DNA of 64,000 nt. It comes from Limosilactobacillus panis (GTDB lineage Bacteria > Bacillota > Bacilli > Lactobacillales > Lactobacillaceae). The DNA is taken from contig NZ_CP081855.1 in NCBI RefSeq assembly GCF_019797825.1, forward strand, positions 1,426,001-1,490,000. Direction: 5' to 3'. Shown here piece after piece: positions 44,306-56,852 of the stretch. The number at the start of each line of letters is the position of its first letter. Position 1 is the stretch's first letter. The notes below the pieces were generated by a model. It searched no databases and was not told the DNA's origin. It saw only the letters and a program-made list of their open reading frames with translations. Position numbers and translations under genes: made by a program.

Positions 44306-44313
44306 GTAATAAT
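44306..44313. repeat. right 8-bp target duplication of the IS66 element
   Basis: A second copy of GTAATAAT, matching 38288-38295, directly adjoins the right terminal repeat. Confidence 0.93.
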
Positions 44314-44346
44314 GTTTTAGATTTGCAAATGATTTACCATTCAAAA

Positions 44347-44393
44347 CTAAAAGCACGGCAATGCTCTTTCAAACAAACATTGTCGTGCTTTAT
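44347..44393 (-). terminator. terminator of the rRNA/tRNA operon
   Basis: On the minus strand, AAAGCACGACAATG and CATTGCCGTGCTTT form a long stem with one mismatch, followed by TAGTTTT. It comes 27 bases after the last tRNA gene. Confidence 0.88.
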
Positions 44394-44419
44394 AGTTTAG
44401 CTGAATATCGATAAACAAA

Positions 44420-44504
44420 TGCCTCCGGTGGGGGTCGAACCCACACTCCCTCAACGGGAACTGGATTTTGAGTCCAGCGCGTCTGCCAATTCCGCCACAG
44501 AGGC
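44420..44504 (-). tRNA. tRNA-Leu (anticodon CAA)
   Basis: An 85-nt class II tRNA with a seven-pair acceptor stem (one G-U), anticodon loop CTCAAAA giving CAA, a long variable arm and discriminator A. CCA is not encoded. It reads UUG codons and is the last gene of the operon. Confidence 0.96.
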
Positions 44505-44518
44505 ATCAGCTAACTAAA

Positions 44519-44589
<71 letters not shown>

Positions 44590-44633
44590 AAATAGTTAAA
44601 GTTGAACAGGATTAAACATGTTCAACCCATAAG

Positions 44634-44709
44634 GGCGGTATGTGGGATTCGAACCCACGCGTGCCGGACCCACAAACCGGTGTGTTAACCAAACTTCACC
44701 AATACCGCC
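44634..44709 (-). tRNA. tRNA-His (anticodon GTG)
   Basis: A 76-nt tRNA with the eight-pair acceptor stem typical for histidine, including G-1 (44709) opposite C73 (44634). The anticodon loop is TTGTGGG. The last pair of the anticodon stem is U31-U39, a mismatch; related bacteria have A-U here. Confidence 0.93.
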
Positions 44710-44725
44710 AAAATATTCAGTTAAG

Positions 44726-44796
44726 CAGGGATAGTAGGAATCGAACCCACAATGACGGTTTTGGAGACCGTAGTTATACCATTTAACTATATCCCT
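44726..44796 (-). tRNA. tRNA-Trp (anticodon CCA)
   Basis: A 71-nt cloverleaf with anticodon loop CTCCAAA, anticodon stem ACGGT/ACCGT and discriminator G73, an identity element for tryptophan. Confidence 0.96.
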
Positions 44797-44802
44797 ATAA
44801 AA

Positions 44803-44885
44803 TGGAGGAGAGTGGATTCGAACCACCGAACCCGAAGGAATGGATTTACGGTCCATCGCGTTTAGCCAGACTTCGCTACTCCTCC
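44803..44885 (-). tRNA. tRNA-Tyr (anticodon GTA)
   Basis: An 83-nt class II tRNA with anticodon loop CCGTAAA and a long variable arm. The base before the anticodon, position 33, is C; U33 is nearly invariant in tRNAs. The acceptor stem GGAGGAG/CTCCTCC and discriminator A73 are normal. Confidence 0.93.
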
Positions 44886-44891
44886 ATAAAG

Positions 44892-44964
44892 TGGCGCGGG
44901 ACGGAATCGAACCGCCGACACACGGAGCTTCAATCCGTTGCTCTACCAACTGAGCTACCGAGCC
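44892..44964 (-). tRNA. tRNA-Phe (anticodon GAA)
   Basis: A 73-nt cloverleaf with anticodon loop TTGAAGC and discriminator A73. The acceptor stem GGCTCGG opposite CCGCGCC has a U4-C69 mismatch; a U-A pair would be expected. The other stems are complete. Confidence 0.93.
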
Positions 44965-45001
44965 ATCCTGTGTATGGGTGTAACAACTATTTAGTTGCCA
45001 A

Positions 45002-45074
45002 TGGAAGATACAGGGCTCGAACCTGTGACCCTCTGCTTGTAAGGCAGACGCTCTCCCAACTGAGCTAATCCTCC
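45002..45074 (-). tRNA. tRNA-Val (anticodon TAC)
   Basis: A 73-nt cloverleaf with anticodon stem TCTGC/GCAGA, loop CTTACAA and discriminator A73. One G-U pair is in the acceptor stem. Confidence 0.96.
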
Positions 45075-45079
45075 AAAAG

Positions 45080-45151
45080 TGACCCGTGCGGGATTTGAAC
45101 CCACGATACCAGCGTGAAAGGCTGGTGTCTTAACCACTTGACTAACGGGTC
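45080..45151 (-). tRNA. tRNA-Glu (anticodon TTC)
   Basis: A 72-nt cloverleaf with anticodon stem CCAGC/GCTGG, loop CTTTCAC and a perfect seven-pair acceptor stem GACCCGT/ACGGGTC. Confidence 0.96.
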
Positions 45152-45158
45152 ATCTCAA

Positions 45159-45250
45159 CGGAGAGTAAGGGATTCGAACCCTTGATACAGGCTTTAACCC
45201 GTATACAGCATTTCCAATGCTGCTCCTTCGGCCAACTCGGACAACTCTCC
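45159..45250 (-). tRNA. tRNA-Ser (anticodon GGA)
   Basis: A 92-nt class II tRNA with anticodon stem CAGCA/TGCTG, loop TTGGAAA, a long variable arm and discriminator G73. It is the first tRNA after the 5S gene. Confidence 0.96.
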
Positions 45251-45256
45251 ATGGAT

Positions 45257-45373
45257 GCGTGGCAGCGTCCTATCCTCGCAGGGAGCGATCCCCCAACTAC
45301 TTTCGGCGTGTTGAAGCTTAACTTCTGTGTTCGGCATGGGAACAGGTGTATCCTTCAAGCCATCATCACCACA
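45257..45373 (-). rRNA. rrf: 5S ribosomal RNA
   Basis: About 117 nt. On the minus strand it starts TGTGGTGATGATGG and contains the conserved CCCATGCCGAACAC and GTAGTTGGGGGATCGC. It lies between 23S and tRNA-Ser. The ends are approximate. Confidence 0.95.
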
Positions 45374-45456
45374 CTTCGTCTCTTCTGAGACGAGAGCTTG
45401 CGCTCTCAAAACTAAACAATATCTAACCTCACCAACAAACCTAACCGCTCTTCCTT

Positions 45457-48378
<2,922 letters not shown>

Positions 48379-48578
48379 TTGATGATCACTTCGTGATCAC
48401 CTTGATTAATTGAGTTAGCGATTATTTCGTTAATAAAACTCAAATAACGCGGTGTTCTCGGTTTATTGTTTTGATTAATAAAGAAATTAGATATTATTTA
48501 GTTTTCAAAGTACAAGCTCTGAGGGTAAACCCCTCAAAACTAAACAAAGTTTCAACTAATGTGTAGGTTCCGTTTTAT

Positions 48579-50160
<1,582 letters not shown>

Positions 50161-50324
50161 AAATATAAGAACTTGAATAGCTCTAATTCAAATTAATTAA
50201 GCGAATTGACTTCGCAAATGTTTTTGCTCCAATCACCGAAGTGATTAAAGACCCTACACATTTGATTCGTCGAAACTTTGTTCAGTTTTCAAAGGTCTAC
50301 CAAGCTGCATTAAACAGCTTTTAA

Positions 50325-50530
50325 ATTATATCATCTCATCAGTAACCAGTCAATAACTTTTTCAATCAAGCGATTAAATCAGTTAATCAATCAGTCTCTC
50401 GTGAGACAACTTTTATATGATAACAAAGAACCAAATCTCTGTCAACAACTGTTTTGAAAATAATTTGTTAAGAAAATAACAACTTCGCAACAGCAAGTAA
50501 TAATATACCAAGGTCCAAGCAATTCGTCAA
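50325..50530 (-). promoter_or_regulatory. three tandem rRNA promoters
   Basis: All three are read on the minus strand with 17-bp spacers. They are TTGACG and TATATT (50502-50530), TTGACA and TATCAT (50417-50445), and TTGACT and TATAAT (50325-50353). A leader of about 165 nt follows before 16S. Multiple strong promoters are usual for rRNA operons. Confidence 0.85.
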
Positions 50531-50548
50531 CACTTTTTTAATAAAAAA

Positions 50549-50797
50549 TCAAAATGTGTGCTGCAAATCATATAAGCAGTCATAAACCTCAATTGCTACA
50601 AGGTCAATATTGTCAAAACGGAACCGTTCGTAGGGGCGAAACCGGACAAACACGTACTCATCACTTCCCTGAACATAGGTGACCTCACACACCGGAATTC
50701 CAAATTACTCAAAGGTCCGCTTCTGCCTTTTCGCTGTCTGGTCATGCTTCATTGCATCTAAACGCCGAATAATCTGCACTAGCTGTGAATGCTCCAC
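50549..50797 (-). pseudogene. YkuJ-family (DUF1797) gene broken by an in-frame stop
   Basis: Starting at GTG 50797 behind AGGAGA, one minus-strand frame of 82 codons reads VEHSQLVQIIRRLDAMKH, then QKRTFE-stop-FGIPVCEVTYVQ, then FDNIDLVAIEVYDCLYDLQ to TGA at 50549-50551. This is the full length and pattern of the small YkuJ family, in particular the FDxIDLxAIEIY end. The only fault is TAA at codon 31 where family members have Lys or Asn after RxFE; a single base change (A to T in AAA) would explain it. It lies directly upstream of the rRNA promoters, so its transcript would run into the rRNA operon. Confidence 0.8.
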
Positions 50798-50841
50798 TGT
50801 CTCCTGTTCACCTCCAAAACAAAAGATGAGTAATGACCCCA

Positions 50842-51876
50842 CTACTCATCTTGAATATCATGTTTAATTTTATCTGATTTAACTAGTAATGCAACCATTC
50901 CGGCAAACATTCCGAAGTAATAGGTTAATAACCGCCACAAAATCATCGCAAGAACTAACTTGCTTCCCGAGCCGATGAAGCTGGCAAAAAGTACCGAAAA
51001 CGAGTACTCTGCTCCCCCAGCTCCACCAGGAATTGGAAAGAGGGAGATAATCATAAAGATCAACACGTGTAGGCTAATGACCATCACAAAATTAATATGG
51101 TGCACCCCGAGGGCCAGCATTATGAAATACGGGATTGCATAGTAGAAAAACAGTTGGCACAGAGTAACGATACATACCCGCCACATTTTACCGTACTCAC
51201 TCTTAATCCGTAAACTTTCCTGGTAGAAAGTATCAACCTTTGCGTTCAGGTTCACCCGTAACTTTTCGTACCGTTCCGGCTTTATAAAGAGCTCCACCGG
51301 TTTAATAATCAAATTAAGGGCTTTTTTAGTAAAGCTATACCAATACATCACCAGTAATAGCCCAACAATCACGGCCAGGTGAACTAAAAAGCCAAACAGG
51401 ACGAGCAGGGAAAGGGCGTGGAGCTTTTCGGCAATAAAGTGAAAACCAATCACCAGACTGATTAAGAAGTTGATGACAATCATCGCCTGGAAGACGACGA
51501 ACTTCATCAAGAGAACCGAACTTGCCAGTCCCCCATCGACCCCACACTGGAGCATCCCCACTAACTGCGCCGGTTGTCCACCGGTCGAAAACGGGGTAAT
51601 TCCGTTAAAAAGTTGCTCAATCGGTGGCAGACGCATTGCATCTTTCCAGGTAAAGTCCGGGTGGCGGTTATTCATAAAAATCTTAACGACCACCCCTTCC
51701 AATCCCAGGTAGAGGCAGATACACAGTAATGCTACCAGCATCCACCACCAATTTAGGGTAAAGAAGTCACGGACCAGTAGGTGGAGGTTAACCGTGCGCA
51801 ATGAATATGCAATGATCCCCCCACCAATCAGGAGCATCAAGATAAGGACGAGCCAATTTTTTCTACTCATGGTCAT
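50842..51876 (-). CDS. multi-pass membrane protein, LPG synthase TM/UPF0104 family
   Basis: A protein of about 344 residues with eight hydrophobic segments and the family motifs ITPFSTGGQPAQ and LFPIPGGAGGAEYSF. It corresponds to the membrane half of lysyl-phosphatidylglycerol synthase (MprF), the flippase part, without the lysyl-transfer domain. It is the third gene of a glycolipid operon; its start overlaps the end of lafB by some 14 bp. A likely role is to move the glucosyl-galactosyl glycolipids made by the two upstream enzymes across the membrane. That is inferred only from gene order and fold. The start is ATG 51876, or 51870. Confidence 0.82.
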   Translation of the reverse strand: MTMSRKNWLVLILMLLIGGGIIAYSLRTVNLHLLVRDFFTLNWWWMLVALLCICLYLGLEGVVVKIFMNNRHPDFTWKDAMRLPPIEQLFNGITPFSTGGQPAQLVGMLQCGVDGGLASSVLLMKFVVFQAMIVINFLISLVIGFHFIAEKLHALSLLVLFGFLVHLAVIVGLLLVMYWYSFTKKALNLIIKPVELFIKPERYEKLRVNLNAKVDTFYQESLRIKSEYGKMWRVCIVTLCQLFFYYAIPYFIMLALGVHHINFVMVISLHVLIFMIISLFPIPGGAGGAEYSFSVLFASFIGSGSKLVLAMILWRLLTYYFGMFAGMVALLVKSDKIKHDIQDE

Positions 51877-52900
51877 CCCCCTTTGCAGCTTGTTCGCAAT
51901 AAAATTTCTCCCAAATCCTAGCCAGGTGGTCTTCTGAGTAATGAGCGGCCGCTTCCCGTGCCCGCTTTTGCCAATGGGCCAGGCGGGCCGGATCATTCCG
52001 CAGTAGGGTCAATTTCTCTTGCATCTCCAGGATATCCTTAGCAGGCTCGTAGTCACCATCAATAATACTGCGGTAGAGGTCAAGATCCCGCAGCATGACC
52101 GCCGTCCCGCAACTAAAGGCTTCCAGAACGGACATCGGAAAGAGCTCGTTAAACGACGGCAGCAGGAACAAGTCGGCCGCATTGTTTAACTCTGCAATCT
52201 CGTCACGGCTGACAATCCCCGTAAACTTAAGATTTGCCGGCGGGTTTTCTACCACCTTCTTCAGCTCATGGTAGCCGTCTGTCAAGGGGCCAAATGAAAA
52301 GCCCCCGGCCCAAACAAACTGAACGTCCGGATTTTGCTTAGCAAGCTGGATGAAGTCGGGAACCCCCTTGCGTTCCTGAACCTGGCCGCTTCCCAGGACA
52401 ACGAACTTATCTGCAGGTAGGCCGTACTTCTTACGCAGGGCGAAGTGTTGTTTAACATCCACCGGGTGAAAACGAGCGCTATCCACAAAGTTGGGAATAT
52501 AGGTGATCTGCTCACGGGGAATCCCGTAGGCCACTAGCTTATCAATAAAGGACGGGTTAACGACCACCAGGTGATCCATCCGCTTATAAAAGGCAATTAC
52601 ATAACGATAAAAAATCCCACGAAATGGTTGTGGGATTTTCAAACTACCTTCCAGAGTCTCCGGCAAGAAATGCACGTAACCAACCTTTTGCCCCCGCTTC
52701 TTCGAAAAGGTCGAAAAATAAAAGGGCAAGTCAATCGTGTGGTAGTGGCTAATGTCACTCTTGCAATAGTGGTTTATTTCAATGTCAAATTCATCTTCAA
52801 AGTGCGTCTTCAGCAGGTTGATCAGTTCCAGGTAGGCACTGCCCACCCCTTGACCGGCAACCTTGTCCGCTGATGAAAACATCGTAATTTTAATCATCAC
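51863..52900 (-). CDS. lafB: glycosyltransferase family 4, second glycolipid sugar (LafB-like)
   Basis: A 345-residue GT4 enzyme with GT-B fold. The C-terminal nucleotide-sugar site has the E-x7-E signature in FNELFPMSVLEAF, and GSGQVQERKGVPDF is the start of the second domain. The N-terminus reads MMIKITMFSSADKVAGQGVGSAY. Gene order and sequence resemble LafB/CpoA of streptococci and lactobacilli, which add galactose to glucosyl-diacylglycerol, the anchor of lipoteichoic acid. Its start codon overlaps the stop of the first glycosyltransferase gene, so the enzymes are made together. Confidence 0.87.
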   Translation of the reverse strand: MMIKITMFSSADKVAGQGVGSAYLELINLLKTHFEDEFDIEINHYCKSDISHYHTIDLPFYFSTFSKKRGQKVGYVHFLPETLEGSLKIPQPFRGIFYRYVIAFYKRMDHLVVVNPSFIDKLVAYGIPREQITYIPNFVDSARFHPVDVKQHFALRKKYGLPADKFVVLGSGQVQERKGVPDFIQLAKQNPDVQFVWAGGFSFGPLTDGYHELKKVVENPPANLKFTGIVSRDEIAELNNAADLFLLPSFNELFPMSVLEAFSCGTAVMLRDLDLYRSIIDGDYEPAKDILEMQEKLTLLRNDPARLAHWQKRAREAAAHYSEDHLARIWEKFYCEQAAKGDDHE

Positions 52901-54114
52901 TAACTCCTCGAACGATGAAATAGGCGACGGTGGTGCCGTGCCTTGGCAACTTCTCTTTCAGCCAGCGTCCTTTGACAATCGCGGTAGTATTCAACGACCC
53001 GCTTGGCAAAAACTTCCGCCGAAATAGCGTGCAGCTTTACCTGGCGCTTCCGGTGGGACTCCTCGGTCCCAGGGTTATTCAGGTAGTGAATGACCCCCTT
53101 GACCAGGTCTTCTCGCTTTTGGAAGCTCACCCCAATTGCCGGATCATCAATCAGTTCGTCCGTATAGACGCTGCGCATGACAACGATTGGCAAGCCCGAA
53201 GCCAGGGCCTCATCGTAAGTTAGTCCCTGAGACTCGGAATCTGATGCAGACACAAAGACATCCGCCATTTGATAATAATGGTGGACATCATCATTCTTGA
53301 TTTCTCCCGCAAACTGAACATGGGATCCCAAGTCCATCTGGCGAACCTGCCGTTCCAATGTTTTCCGGGCGGGCCCGTCACCAACAATCAAAAGCTGGGC
53401 AGCCGGATTTTGGGCTAAGATATCGGGCATGGCATCAATTAAGGTATGAATGTTTTTCTCGTAAGCCAGCCGACTCAAGGAAAGGAGGACCGGCGTGTCA
53501 TCTTCGTAGCCATACTTAGCACGGAGGGCGTGAACCGCTGCTGGCGAGTCCTGGTGCTGGTACACCCGCAGGTTGATTCCCGTCGGAATAATCCGGATGG
53601 GTGCTGTGACGTCATACGACCGCAGAGTATCCAGAACCCGTTTACTCGGGGCAATCACCCCGTCGATATTATGCATGTAAAGACGTGCATAGGTTGCCAC
53701 ATTTTTCGGCTTGACAATGTGACCGTTGGCTATGTAATGAAGATAATCTTGGTACATCGTGTGGTAGGTGTGTAGGCAAGGAATGTCCAGCTCATGAGCC
53801 ACCAACTTACCAATCATCCCCAGCGCAAACTCGGTCTGGTTATGAACAACGTCGAGGTGAAACCGCCGGGCCAAGTGAACCGCCCGGATACCACCCCGGA
53901 TAGCAATTCGCCGGTCCGTGAAGGAGACAAAGGGGATACTAGCAAAGCGATAGATGCCGTTTTCAACATCGTCCTTCTTTGCCTGGGGATCAGTCGTCGT
54001 AAAGATATACACGTGATGCCCCTGAGCAGTCAGCTCATCGCGGAGGGTCTTAATGGAAGTTGCTACTCCACTAACCTGAGGAAAATATGTATCTGTAAAA
54101 AGACCAATATTCAC
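52900..54114 (-). CDS. lafA: 1,2-diacylglycerol 3-glucosyltransferase (LafA-like)
   Basis: A 404-residue GT4 enzyme starting with GTG. The N-terminus MNIGLFTDTYFPQVSGVATS is the hallmark of the diacylglycerol glucosyltransferase group, and the E-x7-E signature is SDSESQGLTYDEALASG. It transfers glucose from UDP-glucose to diacylglycerol at the membrane face. The very basic C-terminus (RHHRRLFHRSRS) suits membrane attachment. It heads the lafA-lafB-membrane protein operon. Confidence 0.9.
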   Translation of the reverse strand: MNIGLFTDTYFPQVSGVATSIKTLRDELTAQGHHVYIFTTTDPQAKKDDVENGIYRFASIPFVSFTDRRIAIRGGIRAVHLARRFHLDVVHNQTEFALGMIGKLVAHELDIPCLHTYHTMYQDYLHYIANGHIVKPKNVATYARLYMHNIDGVIAPSKRVLDTLRSYDVTAPIRIIPTGINLRVYQHQDSPAAVHALRAKYGYEDDTPVLLSLSRLAYEKNIHTLIDAMPDILAQNPAAQLLIVGDGPARKTLERQVRQMDLGSHVQFAGEIKNDDVHHYYQMADVFVSASDSESQGLTYDEALASGLPIVVMRSVYTDELIDDPAIGVSFQKREDLVKGVIHYLNNPGTEESHRKRQVKLHAISAEVFAKRVVEYYRDCQRTLAEREVAKARHHRRLFHRSRS

Positions 54115-54155
54115 GCTAACTGCTCCTATCTTTTCGTTTTCGCATAATGTTAATT

Positions 54156-54184
54156 ATTATACTAAAGAGCCCCCTCTTTAGCAA
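54156..54184 (-). promoter_or_regulatory. promoter of the glycolipid operon
   Basis: TTGCTA and TATAAT, read on the minus strand, are 17 bp apart. The spacer itself contains a short palindrome, CTAAAGA-GCCCCC-TCTTTAG, that could be an operator or a hairpin. The start codon lies 42 bp downstream with AGGAG before it. Confidence 0.65.
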
Positions 54185-54275
54185 AAGACACATTTCTCCT
54201 ATTGTAAGATGATTCCGTGCTATCGACAAGGCCGCGTTTACGAGATTAATTTTTTCTTAAATAGCGGCAAATTAA

Positions 54276-54306
54276 AAGGCACCGGCCGCTCACTACGACC
54301 GGTGCC
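54276..54306 (-). terminator. Rho-independent terminator of ptsHI
   Basis: GGCACCGG and CCGGTGCC form a perfect stem followed by TTTTAA on the minus strand, 15 bp after the ptsI stop. Confidence 0.85.
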
Positions 54307-54320
54307 ATCCTATAAAATCC

Positions 54321-56054
54321 CTACTCTAAGTTATTTTCTTTTAAGAACTTCTTCACCATGGCGGTTACCGCACTAGCGGTCTGGGCATTTAAAGACCGGT
54401 GAACGAGCGGTTGGAGCTGACGAGTGTTCATCTGCTTAATCAAGGACCGGATGTGAAGAATCTGACCACTGTTCATCGAGAACTCATCCAGGCCCATCCC
54501 CATCAGCAATGGTGTAGCTAAGGGGTTACCGGCCATCTCACCGCACATGCCGACCCACTTACCTTCCGCATGGGCTGCGTCAATCACCCGCTTGACGGTC
54601 CGCAGCACAGCCGGGTGGAGTTCCTGGTAGAGGTAGGCGACTCTGGCATTCCCCCGGTCAGCCGCAAAGAGGTACTGAATCAGGTCATTGCTGCCGATGC
54701 TAAAGAAATCAACGTCCTGGGCGAAGAGGTCGGCCATCATTGCCACCGACGGAATTTCCAGCATCATCCCCACCTCGATGTTGTCGGCAACCGGCACCCC
54801 GGATTTTTCCAAGGATGCCTTCTCCTCATCTAAGATCTGCCGCGCCTGGCGGAATTCCTCAATCGTGGCCACCATTGGGAACATGATGGCTAACCGTCCA
54901 TAGACCGACGCCCGGAGCATCGCCCGCAATTGGGGACGCAGGATCTCCGGCTTAGCCAAGCCAATCCGAATGGCCCGAAAACCCAGGTAAGGGTTGGCCT
55001 CGTGCGGGAGAGGTACCATCTCCAAGCGCTTATCACCGCCCACATCCAAGGTCCGGGTAACCACCCGGTGCTGGTTCATCGCGGCTACGAACTGCTTGTA
55101 GGCACTAAACTGCTGGTCCTCACCCGGCAGCTTAGTCTGGTTCATATACAAAAACTCAGTCCGCAAAAGGCCAATTCCCTCGGCCCCATTGTTCTGAGCA
55201 TCTTGGATGTCCGCAAGCGTACCAACGTTGGCCGCAACCTCAAAGTGACGACCATCCTGGCTGATGGTTTCCTGGTTCCGCAACGCACCCCAGGCCTCTT
55301 GCTCTCGGGCAAACCTGCCGGCAAGGAGGCGGTACTTTTCAAGCTCGCCTTCCGACGGATTAACGACCACCTTGCCGTGAATACCGTCAACCACCAGGAG
55401 GTCTCCATCCTTAATCGCCGCCGTGGCCTTCTTCGTTCCGACAACCACCGGCAGGGAAAGGGTCTTACTCATGATTGTGAAATGGGAGGTCCGCCCCCCG
55501 GTATCCGTGACCAGGCCCGCGACGTAGCGCCGGTCAAACTGGGCCGTATCCGTTGGGGTGATGTTATTAGCCACGATAATTGCCCGGTGGTCGAGTTGCT
55601 TGGGATTCGGGAGTTTAACGCCAAGGAGGTGGCTCAACAGGCGCTTGGCTAGGTCACGCATTGCCATCCCCCGCGCCTGAAGGTAGTCATTATCATTTAG
55701 GCGTTCAAAGATGGCCATGTAGTGATCCGCCACCTTTTGGACCGCCCACTCCGCCGTAATCTGCTCGCTGACGATGTGTTGTTCAATTGAATCAAATAAA
55801 ACGGGGTCGTCCAGCATTGCCAGTTGTGTATCAACAACCGTTGCCGCCCGCTGACCAAGGCGCCGGTGGGCCTGGTCACGGATTGCATGCAGTTCTTGGC
55901 GGCTTAACGCAAAAGAATCATGAAGCCTGGCGACCTCATGATTCTTATCACTAATATGCTGTTTTTGAACCGGAAGTTCTGACCCCACTAATAGGTAAGC
56001 AGGCGCAATCGCAATCCCACTGCTGGCTGCTAACCCATTAAGCAGCAAAGACAT
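54321..56054 (-). CDS. ptsI: PTS enzyme I
   Basis: A 577-residue phosphotransferase that takes phosphate from PEP and passes it to HPr. The phosphorylated histidine is His191 in TDTGGRTSHFT. The C-terminal PEP-binding barrel has GIGLLRTEFLYM, LGFRAIRIGL and the catalytic Cys region VGMCGEMAGNP. The start overlaps the end of ptsH by one base, giving tight coupling. A terminator follows at 54276. Confidence 0.97.
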   Translation of the reverse strand: MSLLLNGLAASSGIAIAPAYLLVGSELPVQKQHISDKNHEVARLHDSFALSRQELHAIRDQAHRRLGQRAATVVDTQLAMLDDPVLFDSIEQHIVSEQITAEWAVQKVADHYMAIFERLNDNDYLQARGMAMRDLAKRLLSHLLGVKLPNPKQLDHRAIIVANNITPTDTAQFDRRYVAGLVTDTGGRTSHFTIMSKTLSLPVVVGTKKATAAIKDGDLLVVDGIHGKVVVNPSEGELEKYRLLAGRFAREQEAWGALRNQETISQDGRHFEVAANVGTLADIQDAQNNGAEGIGLLRTEFLYMNQTKLPGEDQQFSAYKQFVAAMNQHRVVTRTLDVGGDKRLEMVPLPHEANPYLGFRAIRIGLAKPEILRPQLRAMLRASVYGRLAIMFPMVATIEEFRQARQILDEEKASLEKSGVPVADNIEVGMMLEIPSVAMMADLFAQDVDFFSIGSNDLIQYLFAADRGNARVAYLYQELHPAVLRTVKRVIDAAHAEGKWVGMCGEMAGNPLATPLLMGMGLDEFSMNSGQILHIRSLIKQMNTRQLQPLVHRSLNAQTASAVTAMVKKFLKENNLE

Positions 56055-56320
56055 TAGTCAGTCAATCCTTCCTTCTTCATGGTTTCAGCAACGGCATCTA
56101 AAGCATCCTTTTCATCGTCACCACTAGCCGTGATCGTAACCTTAGCATTTTGACCAACACCAAGAGACATAACACCCATGATGGACTTCAAGTTAACGCT
56201 CTTGCCTTCATATGACAATGTTACATCAGAAGCAAACTTTGAAGCAGCTTGAACCAGGATGGTTGCTGGACGTGCATGAATACCAGTTTCAGCAGTAATT
56301 GTAAAATCGCGTTTTTCCAT
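56054..56320 (-). CDS. ptsH: PTS phosphocarrier protein HPr
   Basis: An 88-residue protein with the active His15 in ETGIHARPA and the regulatory Ser46 in [14 protein letters not shown]. HPr kinase phosphorylates the latter so that HPr serves as CcpA corepressor. The ribosome binding site GAAGGAG precedes the ATG. It forms an operon with ptsI; a cre-like site lies in its promoter. Confidence 0.97.
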   Translation of the reverse strand: MEKRDFTITAETGIHARPATILVQAASKFASDVTLSYEGKSVNLKSIMGVMSLGVGQNAKVTITASGDDEKDALDAVAETMKKEGLTD

Positions 56321-56394
56321 TTTTAATCAGTCTCCTTCGAGCAGATTTACTTTTACCAGTGCTTATTTTAGCACTGATACACCTCGATAGATAT

Positions 56395-56423
56395 ATTTTA
56401 GCAATTGTAAGCGGTAAATACAA
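56395..56423 (-). promoter_or_regulatory. ptsHI promoter with cre-like site in the spacer
   Basis: TTGTAT (56418-56423) and TAAAAT (56395-56400), read on the minus strand, are 17 bp apart. The spacer holds TTGTAAGCGGTAAAT (56405-56419), which fits the cre consensus apart from one position and shares its first 11 bases with the cre at 104-119. The leader has a hairpin CAGTGC/GCACTG before ptsH. Confidence 0.65.
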
Positions 56424-56440
56424 GGTGGTCAAAGGGCATC

Positions 56441-56626
56441 TTACCGTTTAATCATCCGGTAAATTATCTTGCCACCAATGTGGGCCTGCCCCGTAATCTG
56501 GGTCCGGTACGGGTAGGCATGATAGATTCGTTGGAACTCCTGAAAGTTATCAGGGCCAATCTCAAACTGGTCAATTTTGCCGGCGCGCAGTTCGTCAAGC
56601 TCCTGCTTAAAATCACGTTCTGCCAA
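56441..56626 (-). CDS. small conserved hypothetical protein
   Basis: A 61-residue soluble protein reading LAERDFKQELDELRAGKI, then FEIGPDNFQEFQRIYHAYPY. The start is TTG 56626, chosen because GGAGGTGG lies seven bases before it; an ATG exists 42 bases further upstream without a ribosome binding site. It appears conserved in lactobacilli. The function is unknown. It is divergent from clpE and upstream of ptsHI. Confidence 0.72.
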   Translation of the reverse strand: MAERDFKQELDELRAGKIDQFEIGPDNFQEFQRIYHAYPYRTQITGQAHIGGKIIYRMIKR

Positions 56627-56758
56627 GCGTTCCCACCTCCAAATATGATTTCTATTCCTATTATACACACCCGGTCCCTAATTTTAGCAAACAATTACAA
56701 AGAGTGCTAAAATGAAACGTGATCAATCCTTACTTTTTCTAAAGGGCAGTCATATTTC

Positions 56759-56824
56759 TTGCACAGCGATAAAAAGTAAGTATAATGTAATCAATGGTCA
56801 AGAAAGGTCAAACATACTTTGACC
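56759..56824 (+). promoter_or_regulatory. clpE promoter with CtsR operator
   Basis: TTGCAC and TATAAT (56781-56786) with a 16-bp spacer form the promoter. The perfect CtsR tandem GGTCAAG-AAA-GGTCAAA (56796-56812) lies over the start of transcription, and a third heptad in inverted form (TTTGACC, 56818-56824) follows. Confidence 0.9.
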
Positions 56825-56852
56825 ATATTTTTCAGGGAGGTACTAATAATAG

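Noticed and set aside
54165..54198. Dispersed repeat shared with about 37926-37960
   Set aside because: Both contain GAGCCCCCT and CAAAAGA-like stretches, but identity is partial, and at 54165 the sequence is explained by the lafA promoter spacer palindrome. Probably chance.
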